DNA of 64,000 bases, taken from the NCBI RefSeq assembly GCF_900102945.1, contig NZ_FNGI01000002.1:279393-343392 (forward strand). The letters are read 5' to 3'. The translations under genes and the position numbers were made by a program. Position 1 is the stretch's first letter. Every line of letters begins with the position of its first letter. This document shows, piece after piece, positions 16,562-25,479 of this stretch. Under the pieces are notes generated by a model, which saw nothing but the letters and a program-made list of their open reading frames with translations, made no database searches and was not told the DNA's origin. This DNA is from Modicisalibacter muralis (GTDB lineage Bacteria > Pseudomonadota > Gammaproteobacteria > Pseudomonadales > Halomonadaceae).

Positions 16562-17185
16562 TCACCCTTTCTCAGCCGAAGTACGGCTCTGAATCAGATT
16601 GGCGTAAGCGGGTAGATGACCGCCCAGAATGCCGCCGAAACCCTCGATATCGTTGCGCCAGTCGCGATGGAGTTCGCTGGCGACACCGAACCAGGACATC
16701 AGTTGGGCGCCCGCCTGCGACATACGATCCCAGGCTGCATCGCGGGTCGTCTGATTGAAGGTGCCGGAGGCATCGGTGACCACGAACACCTCGTAACCTT
16801 CTTCCAGGGCCGAGAGGGCCGGAAAGGCCACGCAGACCTCGGTGACCACACCGGCAATCAGCAGCTGCTTCTTGCCGGTATCCTTGACTGCCTTGACGAA
16901 GTCTTCGTTGTCCCAGGCATTGATCTGGCCGGGCCGCGGGATATACGCCGCATCCGGGAAGGCCTCCTTGAGTTCGGGGACCATCGGTCCGTTCGGCCCG
17001 TCCTCGAAGCTCGTAGTCAGGATCGCCGGAATATTGAAGTACTTGGCGATATCGGCGACAGCCAGCACGTTGTTCTTGAACTCATCCGGGTTGAAGTCGC
17101 GCACCAGTGACAGCAGCCCGGCCTGATGATCGACCAGCAGCAAGGCCACGTCGTCCTTATCGAGACGCTTGTAGGTGTATGACAT
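16562..17185 (-). CDS. YcaC-like isochorismatase-fold hydrolase
   Basis: A 207-residue cysteine hydrolase closely matching YcaC in length and pattern: VALLLVDHQAGLLSLV with the catalytic Asp, FVKAVKDTGKK with the Lys, and GVVTEVCVAFPALSAL with the nucleophile Cys. YcaC forms octameric rings and its natural substrate is unresolved. The start at 17185 is preceded by AAAGGAGG. It shares clear similarity ([10 protein letters not shown] versus [10 protein letters not shown], the ASGT motif) with the paralogue at 11652-12329. It follows a pirin gene, a pairing common in Proteobacteria. Confidence 0.92.
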   Translation of the reverse strand: MSYTYKRLDKDDVALLLVDHQAGLLSLVRDFNPDEFKNNVLAVADIAKYFNIPAILTTSFEDGPNGPMVPELKEAFPDAAYIPRPGQINAWDNEDFVKAVKDTGKKQLLIAGVVTEVCVAFPALSALEEGYEVFVVTDASGTFNQTTRDAAWDRMSQAGAQLMSWFGVASELHRDWRNDIEGFGGILGGHLPAYANLIQSRTSAEKG

Positions 17186-17261
17186 GATGGTCCTCCTTTC
17201 TCTAGGTGTCGGAATACCCGGCAATCCCCTGCCGGGCAGGCACGACGGCGGGACGATCCCG

Positions 17262-18131
17262 CTAGTCGTTCAGGGCGCCGTACTTCCCGCTCTGGAAGTC
17301 GGCGAAGGCTTGCTGAATCTCCTCTGCGCTGTTCATGACGAACGGTCCATGCCCCACCACCGACTCGTCGATGGGCTCGCCACTCAGCAGCAGGAGCTTG
17401 GCGTCGTTATTGGCCTCGACAGAAAGCTCGTTACCGCTGCGCTCGAAGCACACCAGGCCGGTGTCCCGAATAAGCTCGGTACCGTTGATTCGCAGCGTGC
17501 CGCTGAGTACCACCAGCAATGTCGTGTGGCCATCCGGCACCGGCAGAGTCACGCTGCCACCCGGCTTGAGCCGTATGTCCCAGACATTGATCGGGGTAAA
17601 GGTCCGCGCCGGCCCCCGGTGATCCCGGTAGTCGCCGGCGATCACCCGCAGTCGTCCGCCATCCTCGGGCAGAGCGACATCGGGAATATCCGCGGAAAGT
17701 AGCGTCTGGTAGGCCGCCGGCGCCGACTTGCTCTGGGCCGGCAGGTTCACCCAGAGTTGCACCATCTCCAGGGTGCCACCCTGCTCCGTGAAGGCCCGGG
17801 AATGAAACTCCTCGTGGAGGATCCCGGCGCCGGCGGTCATCCATTGCACATCGCCTTCGCCGATATATCCCCCGCTACCGGTAGAGTCGCGATGCTCCAG
17901 CTCGCCCTGATAGATCAAGGTCACCGTTTCAAAACCACGGTGCGGATGCTGGCCCACGCCACGTGGCCGCTTGGCGGCGCGGAAGTCGAACGGTCCGGCA
18001 TAGTCCAGCAATAGGAAGGGACTGACGTGCTGGGCGCCCATGCGGTCGTAGGTAAAAAGCGAGCGAACCGGGAAACCGTCTCCCACCCAATGACTGAGTG
18101 GTGCGCTATAGACCCCCTGGATCGTCTTCAT
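17262..18131 (-). CDS. Pirin family protein (YhhW-like)
   Basis: A 289-residue pirin. The N-terminal cupin has LLDYAGP, GVGQHPHRGFETVTLIYQGELEHRDS and MTAGAGILHEEFH, which supply three His and one Glu for the metal site. The C-terminal cupin ends with GPFVMNSAEEIQQAFADFQSGKYG, a tail shared by many bacterial pirins. Some such proteins oxidise quercetin. It is the first gene of the run and divergent from a LysR regulator 120 bases away, so it is probably the most strongly regulated gene of the cluster. Confidence 0.93.
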   Translation of the reverse strand: MKTIQGVYSAPLSHWVGDGFPVRSLFTYDRMGAQHVSPFLLLDYAGPFDFRAAKRPRGVGQHPHRGFETVTLIYQGELEHRDSTGSGGYIGEGDVQWMTAGAGILHEEFHSRAFTEQGGTLEMVQLWVNLPAQSKSAPAAYQTLLSADIPDVALPEDGGRLRVIAGDYRDHRGPARTFTPINVWDIRLKPGGSVTLPVPDGHTTLLVVLSGTLRINGTELIRDTGLVCFERSGNELSVEANNDAKLLLLSGEPIDESVVGHGPFVMNSAEEIQQAFADFQSGKYGALND

Positions 18132-18251
18132 CTTGAGGCTCCTTGTTGCTTGGGAGGGCCCTGGGCCCTGATGAAGACAGCGTAGGCAAGGAACGATAAT
18201 GACAGTAGAGGCTACAATTCATACGCATCGTTCTACTAATAGGACACTGGA
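18132..18251. promoter_or_regulatory. Divergent promoter region pirin / LysR
   Basis: The 120 bases between the divergent pirin and LysR genes hold both promoters. The 18205-18245 part is AT-richer than its surroundings. No operator was identified by eye. Confidence 0.4.
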
Positions 18252-19169
18252 ATGCAGGACCTTAACGATCTCTACTATTTCGTACAGGTGGTGGAGCATG
18301 GCAGTTTCGCGTCGGCAGGCCGTGCCCTCGGCATTCCGAAATCGAAGCTGAGTCGCCGCATTGCCCAGTTGGAGGAGCGCCTGGAAACGCGCCTTATCAA
18401 TCGGTCGACACGGCATCTATCGGTCACCGAACTGGGACAGGCGTATTACCGCCACTGTGTAGCGATGCTGGTCGAAGCGGAAGCCGCGGATGAATTGATC
18501 AAGCGCAATCTCGCCCAGCCTCGTGGAACGGTGCGGCTAAGCTGTCCGCCGAGCCTCCTGCACTACCTCGTCTCTCCCCTGCTGGTGCGCTTCATGGCGC
18601 AGTGTCCCGATGTAGAAATCTATGCCGAGGCCACCAGCCGGCGGGTGGATGTGATCAAGGAGGGATTCGACATGGCCATCCGTGTGCGCTTCCCACCGCT
18701 CGAGGACAGCGACCTGGCGATGAAGGTGCTGTCGAGCAGCCCGCAGCGGCTGGTCGCGGCGCCAAGTCTCTTCGAGCACCGTTCGCTACCGCGTACACCG
18801 GGAGATTTGGCAGGCCTGCCAAGCCTGGATTTCGATCAGGTCGACAAGCAACATGTCTGGCATCTCGACGGCCCTGACGGTGTCACGGCCAAAGTGCCCC
18901 TTCATCCGAGACTCGTGACTGACAATGCCGAAACGCTGCACCAAGCGGCGCTGGCAGGTCTGGGGGTGGTAAAGCTGGCGCTACTGGTGGCGGGCAAGGA
19001 TCTCAGCGAAGGTAAATTGATCGATGTCATACCCGGATGGGAGCCCAGAGGTGGCATCTTGCATGCCGTGTTCCCATCGAGGCGCGGGCTATTGCCCTCG
19101 GTGCGGGCGCTGCTGGACTTTCTTGACGAGAACATCAATGCAATCGACGTTATGAATCACGTTGCATGA
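18252..19169 (+). CDS. LysR-type regulator (CrgA/DsdC-like group)
   Basis: A 305-residue LysR regulator: helix-turn-helix at residues 14-45 (GSFASAGRALGIPKSKLSRRIAQLEERL), and an effector domain with AEATSRRVDVIKEGFDMAIRVR, a signature of the large group controlling pirin, quinone-reductase and YcaC genes. It is divergent from the pirin/YcaC run and probably regulates it in response to an electrophile or aromatic compound; this is inferred from family context. A terminator follows the stop. Confidence 0.9.
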   Translation: MQDLNDLYYFVQVVEHGSFASAGRALGIPKSKLSRRIAQLEERLETRLINRSTRHLSVTELGQAYYRHCVAMLVEAEAADELIKRNLAQPRGTVRLSCPPSLLHYLVSPLLVRFMAQCPDVEIYAEATSRRVDVIKEGFDMAIRVRFPPLEDSDLAMKVLSSSPQRLVAAPSLFEHRSLPRTPGDLAGLPSLDFDQVDKQHVWHLDGPDGVTAKVPLHPRLVTDNAETLHQAALAGLGVVKLALLVAGKDLSEGKLIDVIPGWEPRGGILHAVFPSRRGLLPSVRALLDFLDENINAIDVMNHVA

Positions 19170-19209
19170 AAAGCCCCCTTCGGCTGGATGTCCAGCTTCA
19201 GGGGCCTTT
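19169..19209. terminator. Bidirectional terminator between LysR gene and tctA
   Basis: AAAAGCCCC (19169-19177) pairs with GGGGCCTTT (19201-19209, one mismatch), and an inner perfect hairpin GCTGGA-TG-TCCAGC occupies 19183-19196. A run and T run flank the stem, so it can serve both converging genes. Confidence 0.75.
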
Positions 19210-19235
19210 CAACTTCGGGCTTCTGTCGATCGAGT

Positions 19236-20753
19236 CTATTTACTCAATGAGCAGCTAGCGGCGTTACGCTTGCGCCATAACCAGGGCAGCAGCCAGGGCA
19301 ATACGATCAGCATGGCAGCCGCGATCCACAGGCCGATGGAAATACCGGACTGCCAGAGGATGCCGCTGTCACCACCACTGATCGCCAGCGCGCGACGCAG
19401 GTTCTGCTCCATCAGCCCACCGAGTACGTAGCCGAGGATGATCGGGGCCAGCGAGAAACCCAGTTTGCGCAGCAGATAACCCATCACCCCGACGATCAAC
19501 ATCAGGAAGATGGCGTAAAGGTTGGAGTGCAGTTGGAAAACGCCGACGAAGGCGAGTATGGCGATTGCAGGCACCAGCAGCCAGCGAGGAATCGTCAGAA
19601 CCCGGGCGAACAAGCCGGCCAACGGCAGGTTAAGCAACAACAGCATCAGGTTACCGAGATATAGCGAAGCGATCAGACCACCCGCCACCGCCGTGTGCTC
19701 GGTGAACATCGTCGGGCCAGGAGTGATGTTATAGAGCATCAGGGCGCCCAGCATGACCGCCGTGGTCCCGGAACCTGGAATACCCAGCGTCAGCATCGGC
19801 ACGAAGGCCCCCACCGCCGCGGCATTGTTGGCCGATTCAGGAGCCGACAGTCCACGCATGTCACCCTTGCCGAAGGTGCCTTTCTGGTCGCTCAGGCGCT
19901 TCTCGGTGGTATAGGCCACGGCCCCGGCAACCGAAGCGCCGGTACCCGGCAGCACGCCGATCACGAAGCCGATCAGCCCCGAGCGCAGTATGGCCCACTT
20001 GCAGAACAACACCTCTTTCAGACGCACCATGACCCGACCTAACGGCGCCATGGCGCCACCATCATCGCTTGTATGCGAATGCTCGAGCATGAGCAGGATT
20101 TCGCTGATGGCGAACAGGCCGATGATCAGTACGATGAAGTCGATGCCGTCGTAAAGTTCCGGTATGCCAAACGTAAAGCGCAGCACGCCGGTGCCGGAAT
20201 CCACACCTATCGTGGCGACGAGCACCCCAAGCACGGCGCCTATCGCTGTCTTTAACGGATCCTTGCCCATCATCGCCGACATGGAGGCGAAGGCGAACAC
20301 CATCAGCGCGAAGAACTCGGCCGGGCCAAACATGACGGCGACCCTGGCCAGCAACGGGGCGAATAGCGTAATCCCCAGGATGGCCAGCGTGGCTCCGATA
20401 AACGAACTGACCGCCGAGAGCCCCAGCGCCGGGCCGGCCAGCCCTTGTTTCGCCAACGGATTGCCATCCAGCGTCGTGAATACCGCGCCGGCATCGCCGG
20501 GCACATTGAGCAGAATGCTCGACATGCGTCCGCCATACTCCGAGCCGGTGTATATCGCGGCCAGCAGAATCAGCGACGATTCGGCCGGCAACCCCATGGT
20601 ATAGGCGAGCGGCATCAGGATCGCGATGCCGTTGATCGGCCCGATGCCCGGCAGGGCGCCGAACAGGGTGCCTATCAACGCACCGAGAAAGGCCAGCCCC
20701 AGGTTGAGCGGGGTCAGCGCGACCGCGAAACCCTGGGCGAGGAAATCCCACAT
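19236..20753 (-). CDS. tctA: Tripartite tricarboxylate transporter large permease
   Basis: A 505-residue permease of the TctA family with about twelve membrane segments. Family motifs are GTLFGALPGIGPINGIAILMPLAY near residue 30, YGGRMSSILLNVPGDAGAVFTTLDG near residue 75 and a second repeat GVLPGTGASVAGAVAY near residue 265, followed by LTLGIPGSGTTAVMLGALM. It forms the membrane channel for a carboxylate delivered by the binding protein encoded at the start of this operon. It lies 13 bases after tctB. The substrate (citrate, tartrate or similar) cannot be read from the permease. Confidence 0.93.
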   Translation of the reverse strand: MWDFLAQGFAVALTPLNLGLAFLGALIGTLFGALPGIGPINGIAILMPLAYTMGLPAESSLILLAAIYTGSEYGGRMSSILLNVPGDAGAVFTTLDGNPLAKQGLAGPALGLSAVSSFIGATLAILGITLFAPLLARVAVMFGPAEFFALMVFAFASMSAMMGKDPLKTAIGAVLGVLVATIGVDSGTGVLRFTFGIPELYDGIDFIVLIIGLFAISEILLMLEHSHTSDDGGAMAPLGRVMVRLKEVLFCKWAILRSGLIGFVIGVLPGTGASVAGAVAYTTEKRLSDQKGTFGKGDMRGLSAPESANNAAAVGAFVPMLTLGIPGSGTTAVMLGALMLYNITPGPTMFTEHTAVAGGLIASLYLGNLMLLLLNLPLAGLFARVLTIPRWLLVPAIAILAFVGVFQLHSNLYAIFLMLIVGVMGYLLRKLGFSLAPIILGYVLGGLMEQNLRRALAISGGDSGILWQSGISIGLWIAAAMLIVLPWLLPWLWRKRNAASCSLSK

Positions 20754-20766
20754 GATCGTCTCTCCT

Positions 20767-21216
20767 TTATGTCAGGGCCGTCAGCCAGTCGCTAGCCGGC
20801 AAGAGGATGCCCATCGCCTGGGTAAACAGGAGATAGCTGCCCAAGGCCACCAGTACGCCACTGATCGCCGCCTTGGCCCATGGCGCGCCGAATAGGCGCG
20901 ACAGCACTAGCACGACGAGCGCAGTAGCCGGCAGATAACCCAGCGACGTGAATACCAGTGCATAGACCAGCAGCGTCAACAACACGCCAAGCAGCTTGAG
21001 AACCAGCACGCCGCGCGGCCAATCGCCATTGGTGCCAGGGCGGAATAGCAAGACTAGCGAGAACACGGCCAACAGCACGGACAAGCCCAGCGGAAAGGCC
21101 TTGGGACCCAGCGGGTCATAACTGAAGGGGACGTGCAACTGCATGGCCTGGGCGGCGACGAACGCCGCCAGACCGAGCAGGACGATGCCCAGGATTCGGT
21201 CGGCGGCGATATTCAT
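20767..21216 (-). CDS. tctB: Tripartite tricarboxylate transporter small permease
   Basis: A 149-residue membrane protein with four hydrophobic helices and the FSYDPLGPKAFPLGLSVLLAVF region typical of TctB. It is the small subunit accompanying TctA. Its ATG overlaps the tctC stop by four bases (21213-21216), indicating coupled translation. Confidence 0.9.
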   Translation of the reverse strand: MNIAADRILGIVLLGLAAFVAAQAMQLHVPFSYDPLGPKAFPLGLSVLLAVFSLVLLFRPGTNGDWPRGVLVLKLLGVLLTLLVYALVFTSLGYLPATALVVLVLSRLFGAPWAKAAISGVLVALGSYLLFTQAMGILLPASDWLTALT

Positions 21217-22199
21217 TGAGTCAGGCCTACTTCATCGGCTAGCGCCTTGAACTCACCGACTTGCTCTTTTACATAGTCGTCGAAGGAGTCACCGAAGCGC
21301 GCCATGGGGAACAATCCACGCGCTGCGCGCAGCTCGGCGAATTTTGGAGAGTCCGCCAATTTCTTCAGCTTATCGACCCAGGCCTGGTAATCGGCGTCGC
21401 TGACCTCGGGACCCACGTAATAGCCACGCCAGATCGGCCACTGCACGTCGTAGCCCTGCTCCTTGGCGGTCGGAATATCGGCGAAAGGACCACCCACGCG
21501 TTCTTCCGAGAGCGCGGCCAATACGCGCACATCGCCATCCGCCAGGCGCGGCTTCAGCTCCGCCAAGTCACCGGTGAAGACGTCGATATGATCGCCCAAT
21601 AGCGCCGCCAGCGCCGCGCCACCGCCTTCGAAAGCCACATAGCGCAGGCTTTTCGGCTTGATGCCCGCCGCCTTGGCGGTCAGTGCGGCCTTCATCCAGT
21701 CCTGGCTGCCGATCGTGCCACCAGAACCGAAGACGATCTCACCGGGCTCGCTCTTCAGATCCTGCATCAGCTCATCGAGGTTCTGCCAGGGCGCATCGGC
21801 ACCCACCACGATGGCGCCATAATCCGCGCCCAGCGCACCCAGCCAGCGCACGTCGTCGACGCCATACTCACCGAACTTGCCGAGTGCCAGATTGACGGCG
21901 GCACCGGTGCTCGCCGCCACGATCAGATTGGCGTCATCGGGACGCACCCCGATCACATGGTTATAGGCGACGGCGCCAATGCCCCCGGGCATGTAGCGCA
22001 CCATCATCTGCTGGTCGATCAGGCCGGTTTCCTGCAACCCTTGAGCGGCCAGACGGCACGTCAGGTCATAGCCACCCCCGGGCTTGGCCGGTGCGATACA
22101 CTCGGGGGTTCCGGACTGTGCCTGCGCCCCACCGGTCATGAACATACCGCCAATGACGGCCAGCGCGGACCACCGACGAAACCCCGTATTGATATTCAT
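21213..22199 (-). CDS. tctC: Tripartite tricarboxylate transporter binding protein
   Basis: A 328-residue periplasmic receptor with a signal peptide cleaved after AQA. The CIAPAKPGGGYDLTCRLAAQ segment just after the mature start is the TctC ligand-binding loop, followed by VRYMPGGIGAVAYNHV. These proteins deliver tri- or dicarboxylates to TctAB and often act with the TctDE regulators. Here tctD and tctE are divergent across about 110 bases, the classical arrangement. Confidence 0.92.
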   Translation of the reverse strand: MNINTGFRRWSALAVIGGMFMTGGAQAQSGTPECIAPAKPGGGYDLTCRLAAQGLQETGLIDQQMMVRYMPGGIGAVAYNHVIGVRPDDANLIVAASTGAAVNLALGKFGEYGVDDVRWLGALGADYGAIVVGADAPWQNLDELMQDLKSEPGEIVFGSGGTIGSQDWMKAALTAKAAGIKPKSLRYVAFEGGGAALAALLGDHIDVFTGDLAELKPRLADGDVRVLAALSEERVGGPFADIPTAKEQGYDVQWPIWRGYYVGPEVSDADYQAWVDKLKKLADSPKFAELRAARGLFPMARFGDSFDDYVKEQVGEFKALADEVGLTQ

Positions 22200-22313
22200 G
22201 GTGAACTCCTGTTCTTGTGATTAGGTGTCACCCATTCGATGACAGACCCGATGTTAGGCCCGTTACCTTTCATCAACCTGTCATCCTGTAAACAATTAGC
22301 GAGATTCGGTCGC
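22200..22313. promoter_or_regulatory. Divergent promoter region tctC / tctD
   Basis: The 114 bases between the two starts must hold the promoters of both the transporter operon and the regulator operon and presumably the TctD operator. No clear direct-repeat operator was recognised by eye. Confidence 0.45.
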
Positions 22314-22982
22314 ATGCGCTTACTGGTCGTTGAAGACGATGCATTGATCGCCCGGTCGCTGCACCAGGCGTTGACGCCGCTGGGCAATACCATCGACGTA
22401 TTCTCTCGCTGCGCGCAGGCACGATCGGCGCTAGCCCATGACAGCTTCGATTTGATACTGCTTGACTTGGGCCTGCCCGATGGCGATGGGCTGTCGTTAC
22501 TGGCCGACCTGCGCGGACGCGGCGACACGACTCCGGTACTGATCCTGACCGCACGCGATGGCATCGAGGATCGTGTGAAGGGGCTGGATATTGGCGCCGA
22601 TGACTATCTGGCGAAGCCGTTTTCGCTGGCCGAGCTGGAAGCCCGAGTCCGCGCCCTGCTACGGCGCAGCCAGCAGCGCATCGATAACAGCCTGAACCTG
22701 GGGCCCCTGCGCTTCGAGCCCTGCTCCGGCACGGTAACGCTCGACGGCGACCCGCTCCTGCTGCCACGACGCGAATTGAGCCTGCTCGAAGGGTTGTTGA
22801 TGCACGCCGGGCGTATCGCCCCGCGCGAGATGCTGGAAAGCCGCCTGTTCGGCTTCGGTAGCGTTGGCCCAAATGCGCTGGAAGTCTATATCAGCCGACT
22901 GCGAAAACGCCTGCAAGGCAGTGGCCTGCGCATTCGCACCCTGCGCGGCATGGGCTACCGCCTCGAGGAAGAACGACCGTGA
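22314..22982 (+). CDS. tctD: Response regulator, OmpR/PhoB type
   Basis: A 222-residue response regulator: receiver domain residues 1-115 with the acidic pair in VVEDD, phospho-acceptor Asp51 in ILLDLGLPDGDG and Lys near 102 in DDYLAKPFS, then a winged-helix DNA-binding domain ending in IRTLRGMGYRL. It is divergent from tctCBA, so it probably activates that transporter. The start at 22314 is chosen because an upstream in-frame ATG (22239) would add a non-homologous leader. Its stop overlaps the GTG start of the kinase gene. Confidence 0.9.
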   Translation: MRLLVVEDDALIARSLHQALTPLGNTIDVFSRCAQARSALAHDSFDLILLDLGLPDGDGLSLLADLRGRGDTTPVLILTARDGIEDRVKGLDIGADDYLAKPFSLAELEARVRALLRRSQQRIDNSLNLGPLRFEPCSGTVTLDGDPLLLPRRELSLLEGLLMHAGRIAPREMLESRLFGFGSVGPNALEVYISRLRKRLQGSGLRIRTLRGMGYRLEEERP

Positions 22983-24373
22983 TCCAGGTCGATGGCACCT
23001 TGAAGACGCGGCTGGCGCTGTGGCTATTGGTGACGTTCGGCGGCCTGGGTGGGTTTCTGATGATAGAGGCCTATACCAGCGCGCAGCGCGATGCCGAGCG
23101 GGCCTTCGATAGCCAGTTGCAAGCCGCCGCGCTGACCATCGCCGAAGCCATCCAATGGCAAGGCGGCGAACCGCTTGTCGAGATACCCGCCGCCGCCTTG
23201 CAGATTCTCGCTACCCGCCATCAGGAGCGGGTGTTCTACGCCATCCTCAATGCCAATGGCACGTCGATTACCCGTAACATGCCGACGATCATCGACCCTC
23301 AATGGCGCCACAAGGCATCGCAACGACCGATATGGCGAGATGCCCGTATCGGTGACACGCCCATCAGGCTCTACGGTTACGAACTCGACACTGCGGGCTG
23401 GGAGGCCCAGGACCCTGTGCAGATTTGGGTCGGCCACACCCTCGCCGGGCGTCATGCGCTTGCCAGCGAGCTGTTCGAACGCGCCATGACGCGTTTCGCA
23501 GTCATGGTATTGCTGGCTGGGCTGTTGATGACGCTGGCAATGCGTGGTGTATTGAAACCCCTGCGCAAGCTGCGCCAATTATTGCGTCAGCGGGAAAACG
23601 ACGACACTCAGCCATTGCATGCCCGGGTTCCGAAAGAGCTGCTGGAACTCACCGAGACCCTCAACTCGCTCTTCGCCAGACAGCGCGAAGGGCGTGAAAA
23701 CCTGCTGCGCTTTACCGCCGATGCCAGCCACCAGATCAAGACCCCGCTGACCGGTCTGCGCAGTACCTGCGAACTGGCGTTGCAGAGTCGACGACCAGAG
23801 GAATGGCGCCAGGCGCTGGAAACCGTCAACGACAACGCGACGCGCACCAGCCGCCTGGCCGAGCAGTTGCTCAGCCTGGCCCGGCTACGCCATGCCAGCA
23901 GTGAACACGAGCGGGGCTCGTTCGATCTGGTCGCGCTGTTGCGCGACTGTGTCATGGAGTGGGCAGAGCGCGCCACATCGAGGAATCACGATCTGGGCCT
24001 CGCGCCGCTGCCCGATAAAGCGATGATGGTCAGGGGCGAGCCCTGGTCCCTGCATGAGCTGGTCGGCAATCTCGTCGATAACGCGCTGCGCTACACCCCA
24101 CCCGGCACGATCATCACCCTGGGCCTGCAACCCGGGGTCGATACCGTCACGTTGATCATCGAGGATGACGGCCCCGGCGTGCCCGAGGGGTTACTGAGTC
24201 GGCTGCATCAGCCTTTCGAGCGCGCCGGCAGGCATGACGCCGAAGGCTCGGGCCTGGGCATGGCGATCGTCGACTCCATCGCCCGTCAGCATGGCGCCAT
24301 CTTGTCGTTGGGGGCTCGTTCCCCGACGGGATTGTGTGTCGCCGTCCGCTTCCCTCTCGAGAACGCAACATGA
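22979..24373 (+). CDS. tctE: Sensor histidine kinase, TctE type
   Basis: A 464-residue membrane sensor: helix near residues 10-30, a periplasmic domain of about 140 residues (2CSK_N/TctE type), a second helix near 172-190, then the dimerisation domain with phospho-acceptor His251 in DASHQIKTPLTG and an ATPase domain with NLVDNALRYTP and DDGPGVP motifs. Translation starts at GTG 22979, overlapping the tctD stop by four bases (GTGA). It overlaps the next gene by four bases too, so sensor, regulator and a periplasmic protein are made together. Confidence 0.9.
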   Translation: MIQVDGTLKTRLALWLLVTFGGLGGFLMIEAYTSAQRDAERAFDSQLQAAALTIAEAIQWQGGEPLVEIPAAALQILATRHQERVFYAILNANGTSITRNMPTIIDPQWRHKASQRPIWRDARIGDTPIRLYGYELDTAGWEAQDPVQIWVGHTLAGRHALASELFERAMTRFAVMVLLAGLLMTLAMRGVLKPLRKLRQLLRQRENDDTQPLHARVPKELLELTETLNSLFARQREGRENLLRFTADASHQIKTPLTGLRSTCELALQSRRPEEWRQALETVNDNATRTSRLAEQLLSLARLRHASSEHERGSFDLVALLRDCVMEWAERATSRNHDLGLAPLPDKAMMVRGEPWSLHELVGNLVDNALRYTPPGTIITLGLQPGVDTVTLIIEDDGPGVPEGLLSRLHQPFERAGRHDAEGSGLGMAIVDSIARQHGAILSLGARSPTGLCVAVRFPLENAT

Positions 24374-25440
24374 ACGCTTCCTATCGGTTTTGGCTACGAC
24401 TCGCCTGCCTATGCCTTGGCGGCTTGCCGCTCAGTTGGACAACTGCGTCATGGGCCGACCGGGCTCAGGCACAAACGCCGTTGGTCGTCGCCGCGGCGCT
24501 CGATCACCAGGTCGTCGCCCCGCTGCTGCAAGCCTTCGAACGTGCGTACCCCGAGATCGCACTGGACTACCGGGATCTATCCACCCTGGAAGTCGATCGT
24601 TACGCCAGGCAGGCCGACCCAGCACCGGATGTGGTGATCAGTTCGGCTATGCCCTGGCAAATGGCGCGAGTCAACGAGGGTCTCGCTCAGCCGCTGAATA
24701 GTCCCGAGGCCCGGGAATGGCCCGAATGGGCGAAGTGGCGCGACGAGGTGTTCGGCTTCACCTTCGAGCCCATCGTCATGGCCTATCGATTGGATCTGGC
24801 CAAACACATGATGCCGCCCTACACCCACGCCGACCTGCATGAGTTGCTGATCACCCAGCCAGAACTCAAGGGTCGCGTGACCACCTACTCACCGCTGCGC
24901 AGCGGCGTGGGCTACACCTTGTTTCAACAGGATGCACGCTACTCACCGCGTTTCTGGGATCTAGTGGCAGCCATGGGCGCCGCCGACGTCGATTTGCAAG
25001 AGACCACGCGCGATATGCTCGAAGGGCTTAGCGAAGGGCGCTACTGGCTGGGCTACAACCTGCTGGGCTCCTATGCCATGGTCTGGGCCCAGACGCATCC
25101 GGAAGTCATGGTGCAGGTGCCCAAGGATTACGCGCTGGTGCTGATGCGCATGGCGTTCATTCACCGCGACGCCCCACATCCGCTGGCCGCCAGGCAGTTC
25201 CTCAATTTTCTGCTCGGCCGTGAAGGGCAACGAATCCTCGCGGGCAAGACACCGCTATTCAGCGTATTGCCCGAGATTACCGGCCCCTACACCGCGCAGC
25301 GGCTGCGCGATCAGGTCGGCGACCATCTCTACCCGATCCCCATCAACGCCACGCTGCTGGCATTCGTCGACCCACAGCGCCGCGATGCCTTCATGGACCG
25401 CTGGATGCGCGAGATTCAGATTCTCGATGCTGCCAAATGA
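24370..25440 (+). CDS. Periplasmic binding protein co-translated with TctDE
   Basis: A 356-residue secreted protein (signal peptide cleaved after QAQ, near residue 35) of the iron/phosphonate-type ABC binding-protein fold (SBP_bac_6-like): VVAAALDHQVVAPLLQAFERAYPEIALDYRDLSTLEV, then DVVISSAMPWQMARVNEGLAQP. No ABC permease or ATPase follows. The ATG overlaps the kinase stop (ATGA), so it is made in step with TctE. Related three-gene sets use such a protein to present ligand to the sensor; that role is inferred here. The start at 24370 is preferred over the one at 24334 because it yields a clean signal peptide. Confidence 0.85.
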   Translation: MNASYRFWLRLACLCLGGLPLSWTTASWADRAQAQTPLVVAAALDHQVVAPLLQAFERAYPEIALDYRDLSTLEVDRYARQADPAPDVVISSAMPWQMARVNEGLAQPLNSPEAREWPEWAKWRDEVFGFTFEPIVMAYRLDLAKHMMPPYTHADLHELLITQPELKGRVTTYSPLRSGVGYTLFQQDARYSPRFWDLVAAMGAADVDLQETTRDMLEGLSEGRYWLGYNLLGSYAMVWAQTHPEVMVQVPKDYALVLMRMAFIHRDAPHPLAARQFLNFLLGREGQRILAGKTPLFSVLPEITGPYTAQRLRDQVGDHLYPIPINATLLAFVDPQRRDAFMDRWMREIQILDAAK

Positions 25441-25479
25441 TCCACATGGACCAGGCCAAAGCATCACGATCTTTACCGC

